Origin: Charina bottae | Lineage: Eukaryota; Chordata; Lepidosauria; Squamata; Charinaidae | Direction of reading: 5' to 3' | DNA: 64,000 nt | NCBI GenBank assembly: GCA_023362775.1 | Contig: JALMGJ010000006.1 | Location: 14,378,501 to 14,442,500, forward strand | Shown: in pieces, positions 35,948 through 47,414 of the stretch | Layout: each line of letters starts with the position of its first letter | Numbering within the stretch: the stretch's first letter is position 1 | Made by a program: the position numbers and the translations under genes | Notes under the pieces: model-generated | What the model was told of the DNA's origin: nothing | The model's input: only the letters and a program-made list of their open reading frames with translations | The model's database searches: none

Positions 35948-36265
35948 AGATGTGCCAAATCTGGATGTGGATAAAGACATGTGCCAAATCTGGGTCTCTC
36001 AAATGCCATCGCAGCTGCAAAGGAATTCAACTTCACTTTTGACATCATGTGTTGTTCATTTTTGAGGATACCGTGACCTAAGAGGTGAACAGACTCAGTA
36101 TTAAAATCAGCTTGGACTCAACTCAGACCTGGGACAAAACAGAATTTATACATATTGCAAGGAAAATACCATTATTTCCCAGAACATTGGTAGGCTCAAC
36201 TTTTGGTAAACACCAACTTCCTCATGTACCCCTAAAATCAGCTCTGTGAGATAATTAATATAAAA

Positions 36266-36412
36266 TATAATAATAAATATAATATAATATAATATAATAT
36301 AATATAATATAATAATATAATTATGATATGATATGATGATATGATGATATGATATGATATGATATGATATGATATGATATGATATGATGATATGATATGA
36401 TATAAAATAAGG
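36266..36412. repeat. pentanucleotide microsatellite, two phases
   Basis: A (TATAA)n-like block passes into a (TATGA)n-like block with occasional single-unit slips. Confidence 0.93.
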
Positions 36413-36469
36413 CTTATTATTGAGTAAGCTTGTCTCAGAATTGAAAGAAAGGGAAATGGCACCATCTCT

Positions 36470-37465
36470 TCTTTTTTGAAAAAAATCTACAGGAATGCTT
36501 GTTTCTTTCTTTTCTAAATACTCCAGGCCACAATTGCATTACTGTGGGGGATTAGATTTTGATAAAGAGCTTCCCATTTTGGAATCTGCCCTGTAAAGCG
36601 ACCACTTCTTATTGCTTTATGCTAAAACCAGCCTTAGCTGTTTTCTCCACTACATCAGAGATACATATTTTGCTTGGATCTTCTTCTTAATTTGCTTGAA
36701 TCAGGAGATGTACATAAATACTTTCACAAGGGACAACTCCATTTCAGACTGGATTGATATTTTTAAACCCATTATGGGTTTAATGAACGGATGCATTTAT
36801 TAATCCAACTAATTAGTTAGCGAATGCTTCCAAGCCATTTGCTTTCTACTTGGAAAGACCCTAGCAACTTGTCTCTGCTGCCATATATTTTGAGAGTAAA
36901 CAAGAACCTGACATACTTTATTTCTCAGCCTTTGACAACCTTTATTATTTCGTTTATCTACTATACATAGTGAGATGTAAACATCTTACTTCCCTGTGTG
37001 ATCATATCAACAATGGGTCAGTTTAAAGGATGGGGAATCAATACATTATAACAGATCAAGCAGGACTAAACATAACACAGGAAAAACAGGGCAAACTAAA
37101 TATATAGCATGTAAAATGGGAAAAAAATTATCAAGTGGATCAAGGTAATAACTAAGACAGGAATTTATACTTCTTAAATATTCTGAAGCCAAATAAAGTT
37201 TGACAGATAAATATAATTCATTCAAATATATGTATTCAAATACAGCCTATATAATCCTCCTTAGAAAGCAGATTCTCTATTTGAAGGTCAGACCTCTCCA
37301 AGTCCAGTCTGAAAAAGGGAGTTGTTTGAATTTTGTAAAATATTTGCTTATTTATTTAATTCTATTGATATCCTATCCTTCCACTAAAAAGAAATCCCAG
37401 GACTAATAAGAACTACCTGGAAAATAAATCACAATAAAAACTTATAATAAAAATTCATAAAGAAC
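36470..37465. other. unassigned sequence
   Basis: AT-rich, with no gene or repeat recognised. Confidence 0.55.
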
Positions 37466-37860
37466 AAATGATTATTTGATTGTTTATTGCACTTATCTCC
37501 TGCCACAATATAATGACTCTTGGGGGCTTACATGATGTATAAAAGAGAAAAATTTAAAGTATCCACAGTAAGGTTAAATTAACAATTTAACTAACCATCA
37601 TAAAACCTCCCAAATACACAATTGTTGTTTATTCGTTCAGTCGCTTCCGACTCTTCGTGACTTCATGGACCAGCCCATGCCAGAGCTTCCTGTCGGCCGT
37701 CGCCACCCCCAGCTCCCCCACAGTCGAGTCCGTCACCTCCAGAATATCATCCATCCATCTTGCCCTTGGTCGGCCCCTCTTCCTTTGGCCTTCCACTTTC
37801 CCTAGCATCAGCATCTTCTCCAGGGTATCCTGTCTTCTCATTATACAAAATATAACCAGC
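37466..37860 (-). mobile_element. LINE 3' fragments (L2-like tail and BovB/Vingi-like RT end)
   Basis: 37466-37545 is an L2-like hairpin tail on the minus strand (gcccccaagagtc ... tgtggcagg). It encloses or adjoins a second fragment at 37622-37845, which encodes DTLEKMLMLGKVEGQRKRG, RPRARWMDD and VTKSRKRLNE. That is the same type of RT C-terminus as at 12.48 kb. The order suggests nesting. Confidence 0.65.
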
Positions 37861-37864
37861 TAAA

Positions 37865-39328
37865 ATAAAGCAGTAATAAAAAGCAAATAAAATAAGTAAG
37901 AAAAAGTATAAGGCAGCACAGTACATGAAATTAAGAGAACACTCTGAAATAGTTTAGTGTTTCCTGAAAAGTAACAGGAGATGCCTACTAATAACAGATT
38001 CACAGCTGTACACAAGTCTTGGCCAAGTTCTCAAAGCTCAACAAAGTAGCCAAAAGGTATTCCACGGCTGAGGACTACCACAAAGATAACACTATTGCAT
38101 GTTGCTACTAATGTGGGTTATAATATGAGCTTTCAAATTTCAAGAATTTCCTTCCTGTATCTGGGTTCCCAGCAGGCCTGTGCAAAAGTTCTTTTTCAAG
38201 ATGGGAAGGTTTGGAATTTGAGGCAGTCTGAATTTGAAACCCAGCAGTAGTTACAAGCTTTGCAGATCAACACCAGAATCTTGAATTTGGCCTGGAAAGA
38301 AATTAATAGACAACTAGTGCTGTTTTCCTAGGATTGGCCTTATGTGCTTTTTGACAGTTGTCCCTGGCTACTACATTTTACTTTAAAATGTAGTTTGAAG
38401 GGGATTTGCATCCAGACAGCAGCAGATTGAGTAGAAACTCAACAGGTTTTGCATGGAACATGGGCTATAAACTCAATGAACAAGCATGTCTTGTTCGTTT
38501 CTCTTGATGCCGGGAGGGACTTTCTGATTCTGATCCAGAAATAAAGCTAGTGAAACTCTACCTGGGAGGAAGATAAACAAATAGGAAAAGTTCCACATAC
38601 TTCATATAAGACTTCATATAAGCCAGGATCACTGGGATGGAGGAGGAAGCAATAAGAGTCCACTGCTCTTCCAGCAGCATTGCTACAGTAAAAGGGACCA
38701 GAAGGGAACAGCTGTATGTTGGTGATGAATACAAGTTGCCTATCCCTGACTTAAACAAAGCTTTATTCCTGAATTAACAATTCCCCGATTCTTCTTTCAG
38801 AAGCACTCAGGAGCTGAAATGCTTATAAGACATCTGGGGCATCTGAGAGAAATGTACAAAAATTGTGATATCCCAATGCGATCAAAATGAGGCAATGCTT
38901 CTGAACTATAAGGAAACTTGCCATTTACAATACAAGGCAAGTTCTAGCACATCTGTCATTGCCCACAGCTGGAAGACCAATCATTCTACTTAATTTATCC
39001 ATTATCGCACCACCATAATCACATTAACCGGAGGACAGAGTGAATTCCATGTTTGCACACTCATTTGCCCTCCCTTTGTTCTTTTTGCTGAGACAAGCTT
39101 GAACATATGGGACCCAAGGGAGACAAAGTAGCAATGGAAACAAAAACAAGGAGAGTTCATACATCACCAGGCCAGAATTGATCTTCTACCCTTTGACTCA
39201 TTCTTCTTGGTTAAAGATTGTATGGAAGAAGGACAAACCTATGCAATAGTTTTCTCATTTGAAAGTAAGCATTTGTACTCTCAGTCTCCTATTTTTTTTC
39301 CTTGCACCATCTTCCCCATCTGATATGT
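37865..39328. other. unassigned sequence
   Basis: No gene or named repeat seen. Confidence 0.55.
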
Positions 39329-39355
39329 TGTTGTTGTTGTTGTTGATGATGATGG

Positions 39356-39397
<42 letters not shown>

Positions 39398-39399
39398 CA
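39329..39399. repeat. (TTG)n(GAT)n microsatellite
   Basis: A short TTG run followed by about 17 GAT units. Confidence 0.95.
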
Positions 39400-39739
39400 A
39401 TGCCAACTTGGTGAGATTAAACATTTTAAAAATAGAATGTTACTTGAGGCCCCTTAATGGAGGCAAATATGCCTAAAAGCACCAGGGTTCTGTTTTCAAT
39501 TAGGGGATTCATGGATAAAAGGTCTGTAGGCCCTACTTCACAGAGAAGGCTCCTCAGTTTGAAAGAGTGTCATCTAAATCTGATTTAAAGATAAAGAACC
39601 CTAAGACTGGAGAGTACAGTTGTCAAAGTTGCCCATTGATGTATTCATGTAGATAGTACTGATTTGTTACTTGCTTATATGTTTATATTTAAATTATAGT
39701 AATTATTGATAAATGTGTTCCTATATACCTAATTAACAA

Positions 39740-40190
39740 AGATATATGGCCATCCATCTACATTTAGTTATGGCAAATAACTCTGGGCAGGTAACAAAAC
39801 AAACTGTAGTCAACACTGCATAAAAAGATAAAAACAACCAATTAAAAGCATAGCCTTAAACATTTCACTAAAGCATAAAGGCAAAACACATATACCAGGC
39901 TCAACTAATATCTTGGCCCCAGTGCCTGGGGAAAGTCTTCAGGGTCTTCTGAAAGGCCAATGAGGTTGGGGGCCATCTGAATCTTGGGGGAAGCTATTCC
40001 ATAGGGCAGGTGCATCAACAGAGAAAATCTGCTTCATGTGTCCCACCAAGTGATATTGCTTTACTGAGGGGACATGGAACATGTCCATCCTGCCAGATAT
40101 AAATAAGCATATACACATTTTATGCAACACAGTCTCTTCTTTTTGCCTTCTTTGGTGATGGGTATCAATACAAGCTATCACTGTTATATG
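39740..40190 (-). mobile_element. L2/CR1-like LINE 3' end
   Basis: The minus strand shows APALWNSFPQDSDGPQPHW, the degenerate ORF2 terminus seen at 23.5 kb, then a 3' UTR and the half-hairpin ctgcccagagtt. Decayed. Confidence 0.6.
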
Positions 40191-41296
40191 AGTACCAGTT
40201 TATGGTTGAAGATAGAGAAGGATTCTCCAAACATTTGGCGGCCAGTGTCATATGTTTAGAATTTTGAGAGCTTGTTATGTTATTGGGGACTCACACAAAA
40301 TGGCTGCTATAGTGGATGTGGCCAAACACCTGCCCATCCCCAAGTAGCAGAAGGAAGACAAAGCACTGGATTACAGCCTTCCAACTTTTTTATTTTCTAT
40401 AAATACCTCGGGGATCCCTTTAGGGTCCAAAGCCTGACTAAAAATACAGGTTATGCTCAAGACTGCTTCCCTTTGCAGCATGCTAGCTTTTCATTCATTC
40501 TGTAAATTAAAAGAATCTAAGAAACTAAAATGAGATCAGGCAGAGAGCCTGGTGGGAACCAAAGAACATGATGGTGGGCAGATCGTCTCCCCAAGGCGAC
40601 ATGCTGGGGAACCAAACATTAGAGCATTAGACTTAGAAGTGGATGATCACCACTTAATAATGGCAGGAATTATAAGGAGACTTGATTTGAAAGAAAGCAT
40701 TAAGTATCATAATGCCACTCTAAAAATGTATAGTGGCTGTCTCAAGGGCTATTAGACTGCTCTTGACAAATGATGTGTGTCTTTTCAATCTGTTTTGCCT
40801 TCTTGTAACATTTTTCTGCTGCCGGTCAGATTCTTGAAACTTCAGTACTTGAGTGACCTTGGCTGGACTGAGAAGCTAAGCAGGATCAGATCTTGACTAA
40901 AATTATTTCCTGTCTTCACGGTTGGGGGTCACAAGTTATACAAGCCTGTATTAAAGGCACAGAAGCAGACCCATGGAAAATGTCCTTAATATAATTGTTG
41001 TTATTACAACATCCCAGAAGAAGACAATGGCAAACCCACTTCTTTACTGTTGTCAATACTTAAATCTTTTTTACACTCATCTTCTTGATCTGGTTCAAAC
41101 TTACACTAAACTATAACTTGGCATTAACAAGGACAATCCTCTTCTCCACCTTCTCTGGAACAATTTGCAGAAGAAATAAGAGTCTACTTCCATTTTATAT
41201 CAACCACAATAGTTAGCATTGTCCATTGGTCAAGATAGTTTTATCTGGTATTAGAAGCAGCATATTTGCAATATCCATTGCTCGGCTATACCAGTG
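40191..41296 (+). other. unassigned sequence with a decayed 5S-SINE
   Basis: About 40830-41060 resembles the 5S-derived SINE: gagtgaccttggctggac, gaagctaagcaggatcag, then agaagacaatggcaaaccc. The rest is unassigned. Confidence 0.5.
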
Positions 41297-42040
41297 TTAG
41301 AGTTCAGTCTGACTCTGACACTGAGCTGGAGGAAAACGAAATTTACCTCAGAAACTAAACTGATACTGAGCAGCAACCGGCGCAGGGTCAAAAGTGCGAT
41401 GCTCGTGATCCATCTCGTGATGAACAGGTGCAAGAGTACGGACCTGGAGATGACCCAGCAGTGCGGGAGAATCCTGGAGAGCTGATTGGTCAGGAACCAG
41501 GAACTAAGTCTAGGGCACCAATCACGGCACGTGAAAGAAGGGCGGAGAAGCGCGCCAAGCAGAAGGAAGCCCGATTGGCTCCTGTGGAGAAGTGGCGTTC
41601 GGAGAACAGAATAAAAGGGCGCCAGCGCAAGCATCAGGATGCCAGTGACAAACATTCCACGGAGCTAACAGCTTCTTTGGGAGAAGTCCAGCCAGAACAG
41701 TCCTTGGAGTCCTGCCCTGTAGCCACCACGGAACCAGAGCAAGAGCCTCTCCTCATTTCTGAATTGATCCCAGCTGCATTAGAAGTAAGTTTGTTTCAGC
41801 ATCAAGGAGATGGAACCTTGTCTCGTAGTTTTTCAGCAAGCCCAGCTAAGAAGGCTTCGGTCGCTTTGGTCGTTCGCCAGTTTGCGTCGATAGCTTCACA
41901 GCGTTCAGCAGCCTTGGCAAAGCGGTGTTTCAATGCTTCAGTTAAGTACTCCATTTGTCCTCATGTGTTTTCTCGTGCTCATTCGGTGCAGCTGCGTTCT
42001 GCCTTTGGGGTGTCTTCCAGTATGGAGTGCCTTGTCCTGC

Positions 42041-44350
42041 CTGGTTTTTCAGGCACCATTGCCTAATGGTTCCTGTCCTGTCTGCCTTGCAGTTCCAGTC
42101 CAGTTGCCTAGAGGTTCCAGTCCTGTCTGCCTTGCAGTTCCAGTCCAGTTGCCTAATGGTTCCAGTCCTGTCTGCCTTGCAGTTCCAGTCCAGTTGCCTA
42201 GAGATTCCAGTCCTGTCTGCCTTGCAGTTCCAGTCCAGTTGCCTAGTGGAGCCAGTCCTGTCTGCCTTGCAGTTCGAGTCCAGTTGCCTAGAGGTTCCAG
42301 TCCAGTTGCCTAATGGTTCCAGTCCTGTCTGCCTTGCAGTTCCAGTCCAGTTGCCTAGTGGAGCCAGTCCTGTCTGCCTTCTGGTTCCAGTCCAGTTGCC
42401 TAGAGATTCCAGTCCTGTCTGCCTTGCAGTTCCAGTCCAGTTGCCTAGTGGAGCCAGTCCTGTCTGCCTTGCATTTCCAGTCCAGTTGCCTAGAGATTCC
42501 AGTCCTGTCTGCCTTGCAGTTCCAGTCCAGTTGCCTAGTGGAGCCAGTCCTGTCTGCCTTGCAGTTCCAGTCCAGTTGCCTAATGGTTCCAGTCCTGTCT
42601 GCCTTGCAGTTCCAGTCCAGTTGCCTAAGGCTTCCAGTCCTGTCTGCCTTCTGGTTCCAGTCCAGTTGCCTAGAGATTCCAGTCCTGTCTGCCTTGCAGT
42701 TCCAGTCCAGTTGCCTAGTGGAGCCAGTCCTGTCTGCCTTGCATTTCCAGTCCAGTTGCCTAATGGTTCCAGTCCTGTCTGCCTTGCAGTTCCAGTCCAG
42801 TTGCCTAGTGGAGCCAGTCCTGTCTGCCTTGCAGTTCCAGTCCAGTTGCCTAGAGGTTCCAGTCCTGTCTGCCTTGCAGTTCCAGTCCAGTTGCCTAATG
42901 GTTCCAGTCCTGTCTGCCTTGCAGTTCCAGTCCAGTTGCCTAGAGATTCCAGTCCTGTCTGCCTTGCAGTTCCAGTCCAGTTGCCTAGTGGAGCCAGTCC
43001 TGTCTGCCTTGCAGTTCGAGTCCAGTTGCCTAGAGGTTCCAGTCCAGTTGCCTAATGGTTCCAGTCCTGTCTGCCTTGCAGTTCCAGTCCAGTTGCCTAG
43101 TGGAGCCAGTCCTGTCTGCCTTCTGGTTCCAGTCCAGTTGCCTAGAGATTCCAGTCCTGTCTGCCTTGCAGTTCCAGTCCAGTTGCCTAGTGGAGCCAGT
43201 CCTGTCTGCCTTGCATTTCCAGTCCAGTTGCCTAGAGATTCCAGTCCTGTCTGCCTTGCAGTTCCAGTCCAGTTGCCTAGTGGAGCCAGTCCTGTCTGCC
43301 TTGCAGTTCCAGTCCAGTTGCCTAATGGTTCCAGTCCTGTCTGCCTTGCAGTTCCAGTCCAGTTGCCTAAGGCTTCCAGTCCTGTCTGCCTTCTGGTTCC
43401 AGTCCAGTTGCCTAGAGATTCCAGTCCTGTCTGCCTTGCAGTTCCAGTCCAGTTGCCTAGTGGAGCCAGTCCTGTCTGCCTTGCATTTCCAGTCCAGTTG
43501 CCTAATGGTTCCAGTCCTGTCTGCCTTGCAGTTCCAGTCCAGTTGCCTAGTGAAGCCAGTCCTGTCTGCCTTGCAGTTCCAGTCCAGTTGCCTAGAGGTT
43601 CCAGTCCTGTCTGCCTTGCAGTTCCAGTCCAGTTGCCTAATGGTTCCAGTCCTGTCTGCCTTCTGGTTCCAGTCCAGTTGCCTAATGGTTCCAGTCCTGT
43701 CTGCCTTGCAGTTCCAGTCCAGTTGCCTAGTGGAGCCAGTCCTGTCTGCCTTGCATTTCCAGTCCAGTTGCCTAATGGTTCCAGTCCTGTCTGCCTTCTG
43801 GTTCCAGTCCAGTTGCCTAGAGGTTCCAGTCCTGTCTGCCTTGCAGTTCCAGTCCAGTTGCCTAATGGTTCCAGTCCTGTCTGCCTTCTGGTTCCAGTTC
43901 AGTTGCCTAGAGATTCCAGTCCTGTCTGCCTTGCAGTTCCAGTCCAGTTGCCTAGTGGAGCCAGTCCTGTCTGCCTTGCATTTCCAGTCCAGTTGCCTAA
44001 TGGTTCCAGTCCTGTCTGCCTTCTGGTTCCAGTCCAGTTGCCTAGAGGTTCCAGTCCTGTCTGCCTTGCAGTTCCAGTCCAGTTGCCTAGTAGAGCCAGT
44101 CCAGTCTGCCTTGAGGTTCCAGTCCAGTCGCCTAGAGGTTCCAGTCCTGTCTGCCTTTCAGTTCCAGTCCAGTTGCCTAGAGGTTCCAGTCCTGTCTGCC
44201 TTGTGGTTCCAGTCCAGTTGCCTAGAGGTTCCGGGCCTGTCTGCCTTGCAGTTCCAGTCCACTTGCCTAGTGGAGCCAGTCCTATCTGCCTTGAGGTTCC
44301 AGTCCAGTTGTCTAGTGGGTCCAGTCCAGTTGCCTGTGGGAACCAGTCCA
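42041..44350 (+). repeat. 45-bp minisatellite with 742-bp higher-order period
   Basis: The unit is gttccagtcctgtctgcc + ttgcagttccagtcc + agttgcctaatg and variants (agtgga, agagat, agaggt). Because 45 is divisible by 3, all frames stay open for hundreds of codons, giving repeats such as CLAVPVQLPNGSSPV and VPVLSALQFQSSCLM that are not proteins. A block beginning at 42313 recurs at 43055. Each block ends in a short 22-bp half unit that shifts the frame. Confidence 0.95.
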
Positions 44351-44834
44351 GTCTGCCTTCTAGTTTGCCCAGTGAATCCAGTCAAGCATGATTGCAGATC
44401 CAGTCCAGTGTAGTCCTGGGAATCCAGAGGAACCCTGTCCCGTCCTGCCTTGCAGATCCAGTCCAGCAGTATCCTGAGAATCCAGATGAACCTTGCCAAG
44501 AATCCAGTCCAGCCCTGCCCTGCAATTCCAGTCCAGTATTGTCCTGTGGACCAGAAAAACCTTGTCCAGCCTGCCTTGTAGTCTTCTTGTTCCAGTCTCC
44601 AGTCAGCCGTGCCAAGTAACCAGTTTAGCCCTTTTTTCCAGTATTTCAGAAGAAACCAACCAACCTAGCATCTTGATCCAGAACTGTTGTTCTACTTGTT
44701 GTTGTGAACTCTAGTTGTGCCACTGCATAGCTGCCTACCTCCAAGTGCAACCTGTTGTCAATCTCCAATTGATCCAAGCAGTCTTCAGTTGAGTTTATGG
44801 ACTTAACTTTGTAAATAGTTTTTTATAATAATAA

Positions 44835-44912
44835 CCGCCCAGAGTCCCCTTTGTGGGGGGAGATGGGCGGTGATAGAAGTTGGACAAATAAATAAATAAA
44901 TAAATAAATAAA
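44835..44912 (+). other. 3' hairpin and (AAAT)n tail
   Basis: CCGCCCA (44835-44841) pairs with TGGGCGG (44864-44870), then an internal loop and TCCCC with GGGGA. A (TAAA)n tail follows. This is probably the LINE RT recognition end. Confidence 0.7.
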
Positions 44913-44931
44913 AAATATTCTCTTAGAGTTC

Positions 44932-46200
44932 TGGCGGTCTCATACTCCAAACAGAACAACCAGTAGGAAGATGTTCTTGCCATTGGGTCCTGCTTGTGGC
45001 CTCTCCAAAATCCAGTGAAAGCAAGAAAAATTACTCTGACAAAATTTAGTTGCTCCTCAAATCTGGGATGTGAACTGTTTTATTTTGAGGTCTACAAAAA
45101 TGTATGAAAATACTATACTACTCTAGTATACTATAGCAAAGGAAGAAATCATTTGCATTCACCTTTATGAACGCTTATAGAATGAATACTCTAATTTACC
45201 AAAAGTGGTAGATCTGGTTGTAAATCAAATCAGAAGAGTTTAGTAAGGAAGGCAAATATATTCTCAGTGTAACAGTTGCTGGGAATAACCAGCAATATAA
45301 ACTGGAGTATAGCAGCCACGAGACAAATTCCATCAGAAACCTATCTGTTAAGAGCTGCAGTGCATACTTCTGAATTCAGTACTGAACATTAATGGGGTGT
45401 TTTATAAACATTAGCGAGCATGATTCTGTACTGGTCAGCAGAGGTAAAAAGGAGCCAAAGTTCCAAAAACCTAAGAAATGAATTGGAACTGTCTTGATGA
45501 ATAGTGCAAATTGTAAATTTCCTCAAGAAGAGATTGTGCGCTCTAGCATAATGGAATAAAGCTGACCGTCACAGTATTGAAAAATTGCAGACAGCTATTC
45601 TGCAGTCAAATGTCTAATGTTTTGGATCTTTTGTTCTATGTCTTATTATGTGATGCCCGTCAGCACTGGGCTGTAGGGAACTGTGTACAAGGAAAGCAAA
45701 AATGAGCATCTCTGTGGGACTGAGACTGTGCTGAAACAGATCCATGGGAGAGTCAGTCAGGAGGGATGGAGAATATGCAAGCTAGCATCTGTATCAGTTT
45801 TAAGAACCAGAGAGTAGTTCTAGAAATTGTGTATGAAGTTAGGAAATTGAATAATAATGAGGCTTCTCATTATGATGATCTATATTCTATTACTGCTTAC
45901 CAATTATTTCTACATTCACAGAGAAGCTGGATGAAGTCTTTGTGTTTGTTTTCACTGGAGAAGATATAGGGTGGAAATGTGTTTGTCTGAATTGCTATTT
46001 TCAAGGAGGAAGTCTGAAGAATTGAGGCAAACAGCAGTGAGAAGAGAAGAAGGAGATAGGAATGGTATCGCATACAAGAATCAGTAGACCCTCAACTGTC
46101 TTGCCAAGACATGTGACATTAACAGTAGGGATTCATAGAGCAGCGTCACTTCATTTGATTCCTAACCCCTTATTCATTTTGTCCTACAGGAAGAATCAGG
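44932..46200. other. unassigned sequence
   Basis: No gene or repeat recognised. The 67-codon frame at 45766-45969 has no motif. Confidence 0.55.
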
Positions 46201-46204
46201 GAGC

Positions 46205-46410
46205 TACAGAATTATAGAAACCCTGAAATGGAAGGGACCTTGGAGGTCTTCTAATCCAGCTTCCTGCACATTGCAGGAATCCATCCTGGACAAATGGCTG
46301 CCCAATCTTTCCTTGAAAACCTCCAGTAATGGAGCACCCATGACTCCAGGAGGTAGACTGTTCCACTGTTACTTTTCCCTAACTGGGAAAAGTTGAAATC
46401 TGATTTTTGT
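46205..46410 (-). mobile_element. CR1 LINE 3' fragment
   Basis: In the plus direction it reads attatagaaaccctgaaatgg, aagggaccttggaggtcttc and ttccttgaaaacctccag, the antisense of the CR1 3' region. Confidence 0.75.
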
Positions 46411-46440
46411 CAGCAATCCTGTAGAAGCATTAGCAGGATT

Positions 46441-46853
46441 AGATTTATTTATTTATTTATAAATCATATTTATATGGATGCCCATCTCACAATATTAAAA
46501 CAGTATTAAAACAGTATGCCATTAAAAATATTGATGTTATTATTAAAAAGAGGCTAGGTGAGAACATTGGATATTATGAACAGTGGAGCTACCGCAGCAG
46601 GTCACACTTCCCACAGCAAAGTTTTGAGGGGTTTCTGAAAGGATGGTAGGGAAGGGGCCAATCTCACCTCGGGGAAGGGGTGTTGATGTTCCACAGGGGG
46701 GGGTGCTAGGGCAGAAAAGGCCCATGTCCTGGGTCCGCCAGATGTAACTCTTTAGTAGACGGGACCTACAGCATGCCTCTTCTGCCGGATCTAATGGGAT
46801 TGGCACATGTAATTGGGAAGAGTCCTCAAATAACCTGGCCCCATACGATGAAG
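46441..46853 (-). mobile_element. L2/CR1-like LINE 3' end
   Basis: A (TTTA)n tail at 46441 is followed by the reverse of the gagatgggc hairpin half and the same 3' region as at 23.2 kb (gtcctgggtccgcc, tgcctcttctgccggatc). Confidence 0.65.
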
Positions 46854-46908
46854 GCCCCTACAGTCGGACACAACTGCACAAATGTGCGGGGGGAACCTTG
46901 CCTTTTGA
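46854..46908 (+). mobile_element. Sauria SINE 3' fragment
   Basis: cagtcggacacaactgcac, aaatgtgcggggggaacc and a cctttt tail: only the last 50 bp of the SINE. Confidence 0.8.
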
Positions 46909-47059
46909 ATTGTTCCTAGCTCTCTGATGATCCATCACTTATATTTAGCAGCATCCATAGTGAGCCACAATAAATGACACCACGTGTACAATGATATCGT
47001 GCCACAAGTTCCACCCTTATGTATTTGCATCCCAACAGCTGATTCAACTATCACTGTCA

Positions 47060-47345
47060 AGGTATTTGCATCTGTCAGCCTTGCGAGGTAGTCCAGACAG
47101 GAAGCACACCCAGAAGTACTAGCTCCAACTTGATTGTAATCTTGCAAGTCTGAAAGTACATTTCTCCCCCATCGCCTTCACAGCCCAAGAAACTAGGGAA
47201 GGTTCCTTCTGAGATGTTTGCCATGGCCACATTCCTGCTGCGGGCTAAGATGCCTCTTATCTGAGTGTTGCTCTGGCTGTGGCTCTTCCCCCTGTCTCCC
47301 AAGGTCATTCCCACATACCATTACAGCGTCACAATGCCACAGTGC
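47060..47345 (-). mobile_element. LTR-like fragment, third copy
   Basis: On the minus strand, tgtactttcagacttgcaag and tcagaaggaaccttccctag match the 29.1-kb pair, with more divergence and no TATA box (gctgtgaagg). Confidence 0.6.
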
Positions 47346-47414
47346 GTGTTTTATCACTTGCTCCACCTGTGGACACCCATGCTTATATTCTTGGGTAATA
47401 TAAGCCATCACTTG

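Larger units (their letters stand above)
33355..36240 (-). mobile_element. decayed Ty3/gypsy LTR retrotransposon
   Basis: Two similar non-coding segments in the same orientation (about 33355-33520 and 36045-36240, sharing aagaggtgaac and caacttttggtaaa-like motifs) look like degenerate LTRs. Between them, on the minus strand, are a gag-like fragment (about 35480-35280, NVTYERFVF) and an integrase fragment (about 34340-33750), in element order. Most of the protease-RT region is missing or unrecognisable. A Sauria SINE and a hAT element are inserted inside. Confidence 0.65.
41297..44931 (+). mobile_element. composite VNTR retroposon (SVA-like architecture)
   Basis: A 3.6-kb unit (41306-44922) is bounded by a 9-bp direct repeat ttagagttc (41297-41305 and 44923-44931). 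In order it has a GC-richer 5' domain (41306-42040) with a TATA-like aataaaagg near 41609, a minisatellite of about 50 units of 45 bp (42041-44350), a decaying fringe of diverged units (44350-44620), a unique 3' domain, and a terminal hairpin (44835-44870) followed by (AAAT)n. The hairpin matches an L2-like LINE, which suggests mobilisation in trans. The layout parallels hominoid SVA elements but the parts are unrelated. A 212-codon frame in the 5' domain has no recognisable domain and is not called a gene. Confidence 0.65.

Noticed and set aside
41428..42066. 212-codon frame as a gene
   Set aside because: It lies in the 5' domain of the composite retroposon, has no recognisable domain and ends at the first VNTR unit. 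It could be a relic, but there is no positive evidence.
42041..44350. CRISPR-like array or repeat-protein gene
   Set aside because: Units of 45 bp abut directly with no unique spacers, the genome is vertebrate, and all three frames stay open because of the unit length. Best read as a minisatellite.
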